From: Pseudomonadota bacterium
Lineage (GTDB): Bacteria; Pseudomonadota; Alphaproteobacteria; Rhodospirillales; Magnetospirillaceae
Length of the DNA stretch: 64,000 nt
Direction of reading: 5' to 3'
NCBI GenBank assembly: GCA_023458315.1
Contig: JAEXAH010000018.1
Location: 31,328-95,327, forward strand
How positions within the stretch are numbered: the first letter of the stretch is position 1; every line of letters begins with the position of its first letter. Below, piece after piece: positions 8,822-17,403 of the stretch. Under the pieces are notes generated by a model that did no database searches, was not told the origin of the DNA, and saw only the letters and a list, made by a program, of their open reading frames with translations. Made by a program: the position numbers and the translations under genes.

Positions 8822-9681
8822 CCAAAATCGCCATCTGCACGGCTTTTTACGAGGCCGCGCGGAAGTTCGTGCCGGAATACGGCGAAGGATTGCGCGCTGC
8901 GGCTGCGGGGCACGATGTCGTGCTGGTGGCCGCCATTGACGGCTTTGCAGATCACGAACGCTTGTCGGAAACGTTCGGCGTTCCAGTCCACGCCGTGCAC
9001 CCCGGCACAGGAATGACACCAGCCCAGGTCCGCGTCGCCATGGTACGCGGCGCGCTTGAAACCGATGCATCCGCGCTTGTCTTTTGCGACCTCGATGATC
9101 ACCTGTTGCCTGCGGCGCTGGACAATCACTCGGCGGCGCTAGCGACCGCCGACATCAGTTACGGCGACCTTGAGATCATGGACGAGACGGCCCATCCCGT
9201 GGGCCGCCGTTTTTTCGACTCGGCCAACGTACCAACCAAGGTTTCCGATTCCCACGCCGTGCTGCTGCGTAATTTCATCGGCTTCGGTAATGCGGCGATC
9301 CGCCGTACCGCGTTAATGCCGACCGTGCCCGACATCCCCGCAGACGCCTTGGCCGCCGATTGGTGGTTTTTCACTGTGTTGCTGGATCGCGGCCTGACCG
9401 CGGCGCGCACCCCCGGTCCGGTCGGGTGCTACCGGGTCTATAACTCCAACGCCTTGGGCTCGGTCGATTGGATCACGCCGGAACTGCTGCAACAGCGGTG
9501 CGCGATCATGGAAAACCATTACCGCACCCTGCCGATAACGCCCTGGCGTGCCGCCGCGTTGACGGCGGTGCAAGCACTGGCCGAACAAGTGCGGCGGAAC
9601 CCGCCCCCGCCCTGTCCGGCACCGCCTGGTGTCTGGTTCGATGACGTCACCCACGTCCTGACCGACAATATTCGCAACTAA
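8818..9681 (+). CDS. Glycosyltransferase-like protein, GT-A style
   Basis: 287 residues. The start ATG 8818 overlaps the stop of the synthase gene (ATGA). The chain begins with a hydrophobic strand and aromatic run (KIAICTAFYEAARKF), and LVFCDLDDHLL (about 86-96) resembles the metal-binding DxD region of GT-A enzymes. SYGDLEIMDE and a Trp-rich segment DWWFFTVLL follow, as in several family-2-like transferases. I do not recognise a precise family. From its place in the operon it may add or accept the nonulosonic acid. No signal peptide or membrane span. Confidence 0.6.
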   Translation: MTKIAICTAFYEAARKFVPEYGEGLRAAAAGHDVVLVAAIDGFADHERLSETFGVPVHAVHPGTGMTPAQVRVAMVRGALETDASALVFCDLDDHLLPAALDNHSAALATADISYGDLEIMDETAHPVGRRFFDSANVPTKVSDSHAVLLRNFIGFGNAAIRRTALMPTVPDIPADALAADWWFFTVLLDRGLTAARTPGPVGCYRVYNSNALGSVDWITPELLQQRCAIMENHYRTLPITPWRAAALTAVQALAEQVRRNPPPPCPAPPGVWFDDVTHVLTDNIRN

Positions 9682-9735
9682 TGCCGCCCAGGTCCGCGCC
9701 TGGTGTGGACCGCCCACCTTTTGTGGAAAACGCAC

Positions 9736-10290
9736 ATGCAACCTTCCTTTTTCCTGACTGGTGAAAAGATCGCATTGCGCGGCTATCTGTCGTCGGACAT
9801 GGTTCTCTATCGGCACTGGGTCGAGAACCCGCAGGTCAACCATTTCCTGGAAATGGGGGCGCGACCGCTCAGTGACACCGCCCTCAACGACATCTACAAA
9901 TCCGCGACCGAGCGCGACGACACCATCGCCTTCATCATGGTTGACCGTACCACCGGAATGCCCGTGGGCACCGTCGGCCTATACCAGATTCAGTGGGTGT
10001 GTCGACGGGCTCAATTCAACATCCTGATCGGCGAACCAGCGGCGTGGGACAAGGGCTTCGGTGCCGAAGCGGCCAGTTTGCTGTTGGACTATGCCTTCGA
10101 CAAGCTAAACCTGGAATCGGTGTATTTAGGCGTCAATGCCGAAAACCGGCGCGCCGTGCGCTCTTACGAGAAGTCCGGCTTCGTGCACGAAGGGACTCGG
10201 CGCAAGATGGTCTATCGCAACGGCGAATATTATGACGTGCACATGATGAGTGTGCTGCGCGAGGAATGGCTGGCACGCGTCAAGGGCTAA
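9736..10290 (+). CDS. GNAT-family N-acetyltransferase (RimJ/RimL or PseH-like)
   Basis: 184 residues from ATG 9736, which has GGAAAA seven bases upstream; an in-frame GTG at 9703 lacks this. The acetyl-CoA-binding stretch is EPAAWDKGFGAEAASLLLDYAF followed by the typical NLESVYLGVNAENRRAVRSY end of the fold. In nonulosonic-acid pathways such enzymes acetylate an amino group on the sugar (PseH, LegH), which is the natural reading here, though RimJ-like protein acetylation is not excluded. It is separated from the upstream gene by 54 bases, so it may have its own translation signal inside the same transcript. Confidence 0.8.
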   Translation: MQPSFFLTGEKIALRGYLSSDMVLYRHWVENPQVNHFLEMGARPLSDTALNDIYKSATERDDTIAFIMVDRTTGMPVGTVGLYQIQWVCRRAQFNILIGEPAAWDKGFGAEAASLLLDYAFDKLNLESVYLGVNAENRRAVRSYEKSGFVHEGTRRKMVYRNGEYYDVHMMSVLREEWLARVKG

Positions 10291-10294
10291 ACCG

Positions 10295-11284
10295 ATGACC
10301 GCCGTTGTCGTCGTCGGCCTGGGCCGCATGGGCAGCCGCTATGACGCGGTGCCCAACCCGGTGCCGCAATCCCACATAGGCGCCGTCCTGGGGACTGTCG
10401 GCCTGTCGTTGGCCGCCGCCGTCGACCCCGACCCCGAAGCGCGCCGCCTGGCCGCGACGCAATGGGGCGACAGGCTTGCCGGAAAGCTATGCGCCGACCT
10501 CCCCGAGGCGGCAACCCAGGCTGTCATCGTGCTGTGCGGCCCGACCGCCTGCCGCAAGGAACACGTGGTCGCCGCCCTGGCGCACGCGCCCCGGCTGCTG
10601 CTGCTGGAAAAGCCGCTGGCGGGATCTTTGGCCGAGGCGGCGGCGATCGTCACTCTGCTGCGGAATGCGGGCGTGCCCGCCCGCGTCAATTTTCACCGCC
10701 GCTTCGACCCCGGCTTCCGCAGCCTGCGCGCGGCGTTCCATGGCCGCCCACTGGGTGCCACCTTTCGCTACGGCAAAGGGTTGTTCAATTACGGCAGCCA
10801 CGCCGTCGACCTGATGACCGAATGGCTGGGCGTGCCGGTCGAAGTGCAGGGACTGGGCAGGCCAACGTCCAGCCCGATTGGCGCCGAAGATCCCAACCTG
10901 TCGTTCCGCTGCCGCAGCCGCGACGGAGCGGAAGCCTTGTTCCTCGCCGTATCGGGATGCCCCTATGACCTGTTCGAAGGCGAAGTGCTGTTCGAGGACG
11001 GCATGGCCTGGTTCAGCGGCGGCGGCGGCGAGCGCCGTGTCTTCCGGCCGCAAGCGGGCGTCCATTACAAAGGCTATGCCCACCTTTGCGAGGAAAGTCG
11101 CGAAACCGGCCAAGTCGCTGGACTGCCCGGCCTTTACGCGGCCATCCGCGATCATGTATCTAGCGGGGCGCCCCTGCCCGGTTGTACCCCGGAACACGCC
11201 CTGGCGGGAATGAATGTGCTCGATGCCGCCTTGCGGTCGTCCGCAACCGGAGGCCAATCGATGATGATGGAGGAATTTGCATGA
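10295..11284 (+). CDS. Gfo/Idh/MocA-family oxidoreductase
   Basis: 329 residues from ATG 10295, four bases after the acetyltransferase stop. An N-terminal Rossmann fold binds NAD(P) (VVVVGLGRMGSRY). The conserved LLLEKPLAGS supplies the family Glu-Lys-Pro motif, and the C-terminal part is the usual dimerising sheet domain. In bacterial glycan loci these enzymes oxidise or reduce a sugar carbon, often next to an aminotransferase that then aminates the ketone. The aminotransferase gene directly downstream, in ATGA overlap, supports such a two-step amination. Confidence 0.82.
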   Translation: MTAVVVVGLGRMGSRYDAVPNPVPQSHIGAVLGTVGLSLAAAVDPDPEARRLAATQWGDRLAGKLCADLPEAATQAVIVLCGPTACRKEHVVAALAHAPRLLLLEKPLAGSLAEAAAIVTLLRNAGVPARVNFHRRFDPGFRSLRAAFHGRPLGATFRYGKGLFNYGSHAVDLMTEWLGVPVEVQGLGRPTSSPIGAEDPNLSFRCRSRDGAEALFLAVSGCPYDLFEGEVLFEDGMAWFSGGGGERRVFRPQAGVHYKGYAHLCEESRETGQVAGLPGLYAAIRDHVSSGAPLPGCTPEHALAGMNVLDAALRSSATGGQSMMMEEFA

Positions 11285-12570
11285 GCGCGTCGACTTTGGC
11301 CCTGTTGGGCGGCACCCCCGTCGTCAGCAAGCCGCGCCCGGCCTACAACACCATCGGCGCCGCAGAAAAGGCGGCCGTCATGGAAGTGCTGGATTGCGGC
11401 GAATTGTCGGGCTTCGTCGCCTCGCCCGACCAGTATTTCTGGGGGGGCAAGCAAGTGCGCGCCATTGAGGAGGCGTTCAAGCGCCATTTCGGCGTCAAAC
11501 ATGCCATCGCCGTCAACTCGGCAACCTCGGGTTTGCATTGCGCCACCATGGCCACAGGCATCGGGCCGGGCGACGAAGTGATCGTCTCGCCCTACACCAT
11601 GACCGCGTCCGCCACCTCGATCATCATGTGCGGCGCCCTGCCGGTGTTCGCCGACATCGAGCCTGACACCTTCGGCCTGGACCCCACATCCGTCGAGGCC
11701 AACATCACCCCGAATACCCGGGGCATCATGGCGGTCAACATCTTCGGCCACGGCGCCCGCCTGGCAGAATTGCGCGCCATCGCCGACCGCCACGGCCTGT
11801 TCCTGATTGAGGACAACGCCCAAGCCCCAGACGCGCTCTATCGCGGCGCCAAGACCGGGACCATCGGCGATGCCGGCGTGTTCAGCCTGAACCGCCACAA
11901 GACCATGCAGTGCGGCGAAGGCGGCGTAGTCATCACCAACGACGACAAGATCGCCCTAAAACTGGCCCTGATGCGCAATCACGGCGAGGTGATCGTCGGT
12001 CCCATGGGTATTGACGACATCGTCAACACGGTGGGCCTGAACTATCGCATGGGCGAGATGGAAGCCGCCGTCGGCCAAGTGCAGTTCGCCAAACTGCCCG
12101 AATTGAACCGCCAGCGCATCGAACTGGCCAATTGCCTGACCGCCCGCCTGTCGGAATTGCCGGGCATCACCCCGCCGAAAGTCGAGACTGGTTGCTCGCA
12201 CGTCTACTACATGTACGTCAGCAAGATGGACGAAGCCGTCGTCGGCATTCCCCGCGACCTGTTCGCGGCGGCACTGACCGCCGAAGGTGTGCCCATGCGC
12301 GCGGGCTATCTCAAGCCAATCTATCTTGAGCCCATGTACCAGCGCCGCATCGCCTTCGGCCGCAACGGCTTCCCGTTCTCGGCCCATCCGCGCCAAGTCT
12401 CTTACGATCGCGGCATCTGCCCGTTGGTGGAACATCTACAGGATCACGAAGTACTGCTGACCAGCGTCTATCCGCCCATGACCGTGGCCGACATGGGCGC
12501 CATCGCCGATGCCTTCGACAAGGTGATGGAAAACCGCGACGCCTTGAGAGCGCATCAGGCCAGCAAATGA
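11281..12570 (+). CDS. DegT/DnrJ/EryC1/StrS-family sugar aminotransferase
   Basis: 429 residues. This PLP-dependent family aminates keto sugars. The PLP lysine is expected at about residue 207 in FSLNRHKTMQCGEGG; AVNSATSGLHCA and LIEDNAQAPDA are the other cofactor-contact segments. ATG 11281 overlaps the oxidoreductase stop and has GGAGG seven bases upstream. With the preceding Gfo/Idh enzyme it likely makes an amino sugar for the nonulosonic acid or its carrier glycan. The end overlaps the next gene by four bases. Confidence 0.88.
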   Translation: MSASTLALLGGTPVVSKPRPAYNTIGAAEKAAVMEVLDCGELSGFVASPDQYFWGGKQVRAIEEAFKRHFGVKHAIAVNSATSGLHCATMATGIGPGDEVIVSPYTMTASATSIIMCGALPVFADIEPDTFGLDPTSVEANITPNTRGIMAVNIFGHGARLAELRAIADRHGLFLIEDNAQAPDALYRGAKTGTIGDAGVFSLNRHKTMQCGEGGVVITNDDKIALKLALMRNHGEVIVGPMGIDDIVNTVGLNYRMGEMEAAVGQVQFAKLPELNRQRIELANCLTARLSELPGITPPKVETGCSHVYYMYVSKMDEAVVGIPRDLFAAALTAEGVPMRAGYLKPIYLEPMYQRRIAFGRNGFPFSAHPRQVSYDRGICPLVEHLQDHEVLLTSVYPPMTVADMGAIADAFDKVMENRDALRAHQASK

Positions 12571-13550
12571 CCGCCGACGTCGTCTTCCTGGCGACCGAAA
12601 CCGCCGGCGCGGATAGCCTATTCCCGCTGTGGCGACGCTGGGCGGAGACGAGGGCGGATGGTTTCCGCATCCTCGCCGGAAAGGCGGCTCTGGCCCGCCT
12701 CGAGCACCTTGATCCCAGCTATCACCTGCCGCGCCAGGCCATGTGTGACGAGGCGATTGGCTACCAGTTGGACGAGTGTCGGCCCCGCCGACTGGTGGTT
12801 CACGCGACCGGCCTGCCGGTGGAGAAGTCCGCCCTGTTATGGGCGCGCGACCACGATGTCGCCATCGACCAGTATATTGAGACCTGGTACGGCTATGCCC
12901 GGCGGCTGAGCTTCGACGGCGTGGTGCTGACCGGAGACCGCCTGTTGCTGGTGGATGACCGCGCGATCGCCGAGGCGCAGGCGGAAGGCGTTCCCGCCGC
13001 CGTCATGGTGGCGGCCGGACATCCCGGCTGGGAACACGCCGCACGGCCGGATTTACCAACTCGTCCGGCAACCGTCTTTCTCGGCCAGCCCTTGCGCAAG
13101 TTCTACGGCGACGCGCTGGGCTATTGCGAGGCCACCGCCTGGGAGGTCGTCAAGCGCGCCGCCGCCAACCGGCCCGATCTGTTCGGCCCCACCTGTTATG
13201 CCATGCACCCCGCAGAGGATGCAGCCGTAGTAGCGCAACAGTTGGACGGCGCCGAATTGATCCATAGCCGGGCGGCGATCGCACGCTGTAACATCGTCAC
13301 CGGCTGTTTCGCCTCCCCCATGGTCGAAGCCTTGCTGGCGGGGAGATTGGTGTGCAGTATTCAGCCGGGGCAGACGGGGGGCAAAGATCATTGTCCGCTC
13401 AGCCGTCACCGCCGGGCGCCCCGAGTAAGCTCCGCCACCGAGCTGACCACCGTGGTTGCCAACAAGCACATGTCGGATGGCACCAGCCTGGATGAGGTCC
13501 TGCGGGGCAGCACCGATCGGCTGGAACGCCTCTTTCTGGAAGGAATGTGA
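12567..13550 (+). CDS. Protein of unknown function in sugar operon
   Basis: 327 residues with no motif I can assign. It is soluble by appearance (no signal peptide or membrane span) and rich in Trp, Tyr and His in its middle third (IDQYIETWYGYARRLSF). NIVTGCFASPMVEALLAGRLVCSIQPG near residue 240-265 resembles the donor-binding end of GT-B-like or epimerase-like folds, which is suggestive only. It is translationally coupled on both sides: ATGA with the aminotransferase and TGATG with the next cytidylyltransferase. This ties its job to the same sugar pathway. Confidence 0.7.
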   Translation: MTADVVFLATETAGADSLFPLWRRWAETRADGFRILAGKAALARLEHLDPSYHLPRQAMCDEAIGYQLDECRPRRLVVHATGLPVEKSALLWARDHDVAIDQYIETWYGYARRLSFDGVVLTGDRLLLVDDRAIAEAQAEGVPAAVMVAAGHPGWEHAARPDLPTRPATVFLGQPLRKFYGDALGYCEATAWEVVKRAAANRPDLFGPTCYAMHPAEDAAVVAQQLDGAELIHSRAAIARCNIVTGCFASPMVEALLAGRLVCSIQPGQTGGKDHCPLSRHRRAPRVSSATELTTVVANKHMSDGTSLDEVLRGSTDRLERLFLEGM

Positions 13551-14248
13551 TGGTTAAGGCAATCGGTTTGGTACAGGCCCGCATGGGCTCCAGCCGCGTC
13601 CCCGGAAAGGTTATGCTACCGTTGGCCGGACACCCCCTGGTGTGGCATGTGATCGACCGCATGCGCCGGGTCGAAGGGCTGGCCGAAGTGGTGCTGGCCA
13701 CCACCCAGGACCCCCGCAACGCCCCGTTGGTCGCCTTTGCCAGCGCCGAGGGCGTGCCCGTCTTCCAGGTCGAGGCAGAAGACGACCTAGCCGCCCGCAT
13801 CGCCGGTGCCGCCCGCCGACACGACGCTGCGCTGGTGCTGCGCACAGCTGCTGATTGCCCGCTGGTGGATCCCGACCTGATGGCCCTGATGCTGCGGCGG
13901 GCAATCGAAACCGACGCCGACTTCACCACCAACCGAATGAACTGGAGCTATCCGTTGGGGCTATCGGCCGACGTCATCTCGCGCCGGGCTCTGGAATGGG
14001 CCGATGCCAATCTGGTGACACCCGAAGACCGCGAGCTGTTCGCGGTATGGATTCGTGACCACCCTGAACAGTTCAAGGTCGAACCCATCGTCAATCCGGT
14101 CAACCTGTCCCACCACACCTGGACGGTGGACGAGCCCGAGGACGTGCCCATCATCACCCGTATTTTCGATGCCCTCTATCGCGAGGGTGAGTGCTTCGGC
14201 ATGCAGGCCGTACTGGACTTCCTGGCGCGGGAGGAGGGCGCCCGATGA
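13550..14248 (+). CDS. Cytidylyltransferase, SpsF/CMP-nonulosonate synthetase-like (copy 3)
   Basis: 232 residues from ATG 13550, which overlaps the upstream stop (TGATG); a GTG one codon earlier is possible. LVQARMGSSRVPGK (residues 7-20) is the nucleotide loop and RTAADCPLVDPD (about 99-110) the metal site. The NRMNWSYPLGLSADVIS stretch resembles SpsF-type proteins more than classical CMP-sialate synthetases, and copy 1 shares this style. It lies directly before the CBS-nucleotidyltransferase in an ATGA overlap. Confidence 0.85.
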   Translation: MVKAIGLVQARMGSSRVPGKVMLPLAGHPLVWHVIDRMRRVEGLAEVVLATTQDPRNAPLVAFASAEGVPVFQVEAEDDLAARIAGAARRHDAALVLRTAADCPLVDPDLMALMLRRAIETDADFTTNRMNWSYPLGLSADVISRRALEWADANLVTPEDRELFAVWIRDHPEQFKVEPIVNPVNLSHHTWTVDEPEDVPIITRIFDALYREGECFGMQAVLDFLAREEGAR

Positions 14249-15291
14249 GCTCCGGCTACCGTACCGTTCCGCCGTTGCCGACCCTGGTTTGCCCACCCAG
14301 TATCTCGACCCGCGACCTGCTGGAGCGCATGAACCGCTCGCCGTACCGCTTCCAGGTTCTAACCGATACCAACGGGCGCCTACTGGGAGCTGTGACCGAT
14401 GGCGACGTGCGCCGCGCCCTGCTGGCGGGAAATTCCCTTGATACGCCGGTGCTCAGTTGCATCAACCGCAACCCGGTCACCGGCATGCTGGGCCAAGATG
14501 CCGAAAACGCCGCTTTGGCCGCGCGGTTAGGCTTCGTCCCGGTGGTCGATCATGAAGGCGTGCTGGTCCACCTGCTACTGCGGACCGAGGAACCACGGCT
14601 GGCCCAAGCCCTGATCATGGCCGGCGGTTTCGGCAAGCGCTTGGGGGAACGCACCCAGAGCAAGCCCAAGCCCATGCTGCCGGTCGGTGACAAGCCGATG
14701 ATCGAGCATGTGCTGCGCCGGGTCGAGGCCGCCAATGTGGAGCGCATCTGGATCTCGGTCCATTATCTGGGCGAGCAGATCGTCGAGTACATCCAGCAGC
14801 GCGAGAACATCTGCCCGATCGATTTCTTGTGGGAAGACGAGCCGCTGGGCACCGCCGGGGTACTGTCGCGGCTGAATCAGATCGATGTGCCGCTGCTGGT
14901 TATCAACGCGGACGTAGTGACCAATACCGACCTGCTCGCGCTCAAGAGTTTCCACGTGCGCCAGGGCCATGACGGCACCGTCGCCGTCGCTCGCTATGAG
15001 GTGGATGTCCCCTTCGGCGTGATCCGGCACGACGACCACGGCGTTTTTCGCTGCATCGAAGAAAAGCCCAAGCTCAACTTCTTCGTGGCCGCCGGCATCT
15101 ACTACCTGGCGCCCGAGATCGTTGCCCTGGTGCCGCCGGGACGACGGACGGACATGCCGGAACTGCTGACCATGGCACACGACATCGGGCTTAAGGTCGG
15201 CATCTTCCCGCTGCACGAATACTGGCTGGATGTGGGCCGCCCGCACGACCTACAGACCGCCAACCGCGATCATGGCGGCGCGGCCCCCTAA
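14245..15291 (+). CDS. CBS-domain sugar-1-phosphate nucleotidyltransferase (PtmE-like)
   Basis: 348 residues from ATG 14245. A CBS pair fills about residues 20-120 (FQVLTDTNGRLLGAVTDGDVRRAL is its core, given here only as its first strand and turn). A nucleotidyltransferase domain follows with IMAGGFGKRLGERT and KPKPMLPVGDKPM. This order is that of Campylobacter PtmE, which makes GDP-glucosamine for legionaminic acid. I infer a similar activation step here, with the nucleotide unproven. It is the last gene of the plus-strand operon; 18 bases separate it from the convergent SGNH gene. Confidence 0.82.
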   Translation: MSSGYRTVPPLPTLVCPPSISTRDLLERMNRSPYRFQVLTDTNGRLLGAVTDGDVRRALLAGNSLDTPVLSCINRNPVTGMLGQDAENAALAARLGFVPVVDHEGVLVHLLLRTEEPRLAQALIMAGGFGKRLGERTQSKPKPMLPVGDKPMIEHVLRRVEAANVERIWISVHYLGEQIVEYIQQRENICPIDFLWEDEPLGTAGVLSRLNQIDVPLLVINADVVTNTDLLALKSFHVRQGHDGTVAVARYEVDVPFGVIRHDDHGVFRCIEEKPKLNFFVAAGIYYLAPEIVALVPPGRRTDMPELLTMAHDIGLKVGIFPLHEYWLDVGRPHDLQTANRDHGGAAP

Positions 15292-15309
15292 CGGGGACCG
15301 CGCCCGCCG

Positions 15310-16416
15310 TCACTGTCCGAACACGCTGCGGAACATCGGCGCGCGACGCACCGCATCTGCCGCCGCTGCATGGCCAATACCGTTCCAATGGCCGTCCGTG
15401 GGGAATTCAAAGCGCTGGTGATCGCGGGCGAAACGTTCCAGGAACACCTGGTTCATGTCGACCACGTCGTGGCCGCGCGCCTTGGCCTGGGACATCACGT
15501 AATTGCGCATCTGCACCCAGTAGCTGTCCTGCACCCCATCTAGGCCGCCCGGCTCGTACAGGTTCGGCCGCACGCCATCCACCACCAGTTGGATGCGATC
15601 GGGCGGCAGGCCGGCATAGTCCGGCAGCAACTCGAGGAAGCGATCAACCGCCCAGCGCGAATCGGCCAGATAGCTTTCAGGCGCCTGGGATTCCACGTTG
15701 CCAACGAAGCGCTGATCGTGCTGCCCCAGGACCAGCGGTTGATTGAACAGATTGTTGATCTTGAGCTGGGTTATCAGATACATGGCCAGCGCCGAACGGC
15801 GCAGGATCTGACGGCTCCAACTGGGTTCGTAGGGTGTCAGGCGCATTTCCGCCGAACCATCGGAACGGCGCGCGAAGGCGTGGAAGCCCGGCGCGTGCTC
15901 ACGCTCATACAGCGCTTCGGAGAAATCGTTCGAGATGATCACCACCGTCACGGCAGCGGGGTGATAGACGTCGCGCGCGTGGCGCACCCAAGCAAGATAC
16001 TGCGCCAGCCCCGCCCCCGAAGCGGCGAAGGCATAGACCCGCCCCTTTCCGACGACTTCGGCCGCCAGGCGTGCCTGCAACGTCTCGGCGTAAGGCACCA
16101 TCAGCGCCTCGACGTAGCTGTCACCAACCAGTGCCAGCAGAGGGCTCTTATCCTCCGCCACATAGGCCTGATCGCTGACAAAGCCGACGTTATTGGTGCG
16201 CACCCGGTTGACGATGGCGAACGTGGCTCCCTTGGCGTAGACGGCGCTACGGTTCGGTTCGAACCGGAAGACCGGCTGCGCGTCATTGACCGGCTGGGCA
16301 CGCATGCCTTCGTTGACCGGCATGAAGCGCAGCACCAATTCAGCCATGGCCACGGACAAAACCAAGCCCAAAAGAACCGCGACGACCGAGAAGAAAATCT
16401 GCTTGGAGAGTTTCAT
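15310..16416 (-). CDS. Membrane-anchored SGNH-type protein (AlgJ/AlgX-like)
   Basis: 368 residues from ATG 16416, which overlaps the stop of the gene before it (ATGA). One N-terminal membrane span (about residues 7-28) would place the rest in the periplasm. LLALVGDSYVEALMVP holds the block-I GDS serine. FPTDGHWNGIGHAAA near the C-terminus is the DxHWN block seen in AlgJ/AlgX-type acetyl-handling proteins. It is the last gene of the acyl-transfer cassette and probably helps pass the acyl group from the MBOAT protein to the glycan. Confidence 0.8.
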   Translation of the reverse strand: MKLSKQIFFSVVAVLLGLVLSVAMAELVLRFMPVNEGMRAQPVNDAQPVFRFEPNRSAVYAKGATFAIVNRVRTNNVGFVSDQAYVAEDKSPLLALVGDSYVEALMVPYAETLQARLAAEVVGKGRVYAFAASGAGLAQYLAWVRHARDVYHPAAVTVVIISNDFSEALYEREHAPGFHAFARRSDGSAEMRLTPYEPSWSRQILRRSALAMYLITQLKINNLFNQPLVLGQHDQRFVGNVESQAPESYLADSRWAVDRFLELLPDYAGLPPDRIQLVVDGVRPNLYEPGGLDGVQDSYWVQMRNYVMSQAKARGHDVVDMNQVFLERFARDHQRFEFPTDGHWNGIGHAAAADAVRRAPMFRSVFGQ

Positions 16417-17393
16417 TTGACCCCTGCTTTGGCCGCATGCGCGTCCAACTGCTGTACCCACGACGCCAGAAGAGACGCATATTTTCCCGTCCAGCCGGGC
16501 CGCCGCAAGTGATCGGCATCGCGGAAGGCATGGTCGGGAAAGATTTGGCGATTGTTGATATCGTCCACCGCCACCGCGGCACAACCTGCCGTGGCCAGCC
16601 GGATTTCCTCGGCCTGGCGGGGCCCTTGCTCGACATCGCGGGGCAACACGCTCTCGGGCATCGGGGCACGCACCAGATGGAGGGTGAAACCGGTCCGCGC
16701 CGACAGGGCGCAGATGTCCTCCAGCGCACGCCGCGCCGATGGCGACAGGCCAAGACGCTGGTCGCGGCGCCCGGCGATCTGCCGCGCCACCCCGGGAAGG
16801 ATTGGCCCGCTTTCGCCGCTCTGCGCGCCGGGCTCTTCTTCACCTATCGGCAACATGTCCGGCGTGCCACCGACCAGACCGCCCAGTGGCACGGCAATGC
16901 GGAGCTCAAGCGACAACACCGCCGGCCGGTACAGCTCGGGTTGGACCAGGCCGAGAGCTTGCAACTCGGCCCGTTCCTCGGCACGGGTGAACACGCTGGT
17001 GACATAGGTGCGGGCGGCCGCCCCGTCGGGCTGATAGGCGAAGAATTCCGGGGTCGAGGCAATCACCACATGGGCGGGCGCGGCGTTATGCGCCAGATAG
17101 CGCCGCAACAGCAAGGCGGACCCGATCAAACCGCTGGCCTGATTGGTGGTCAGGTTGGCCACCACTCCGTCGGGCGCGATCCGATAGGTCTTCATCACGT
17201 CCTGGGTGACGCTGTCACCCAACAGGACCACCGGCGCGTCCAGCTTCGCGGTGTCCAACGCCGCCACCAGACGATCCAGATCGTGGCGGCGCGGCGCCAC
17301 GTCGCGCAAGGCCCAGGCCGCGCCCTCGGCCGCCGCGGCCGTTACCGCCAGCGCCACCGGCAAGTGCAGGAACAGGAAACGTTTCCAGTCCAT
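16413..17393 (-). CDS. Second membrane-anchored SGNH-type protein (DltD/AlgJ-like)
   Basis: 326 residues from ATG 17393, just after the MBOAT stop. An N-terminal hydrophobic segment (about 5-22) anchors it. VVLLGDSVTQDVM carries the GDS serine, and FRDADHLRRPGW near the end supplies a DxDH-like pair. It differs clearly in sequence from the downstream SGNH gene, so the two are not a recent duplication. Possession of two such partners beside one MBOAT protein suggests sequential transfer or two acceptors; this is inference. Confidence 0.75.
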   Translation of the reverse strand: MDWKRFLFLHLPVALAVTAAAAEGAAWALRDVAPRRHDLDRLVAALDTAKLDAPVVLLGDSVTQDVMKTYRIAPDGVVANLTTNQASGLIGSALLLRRYLAHNAAPAHVVIASTPEFFAYQPDGAAARTYVTSVFTRAEERAELQALGLVQPELYRPAVLSLELRIAVPLGGLVGGTPDMLPIGEEEPGAQSGESGPILPGVARQIAGRRDQRLGLSPSARRALEDICALSARTGFTLHLVRAPMPESVLPRDVEQGPRQAEEIRLATAGCAAVAVDDINNRQIFPDHAFRDADHLRRPGWTGKYASLLASWVQQLDAHAAKAGVK

Positions 17394-17403
17394 GGCCGCC
17401 CCC

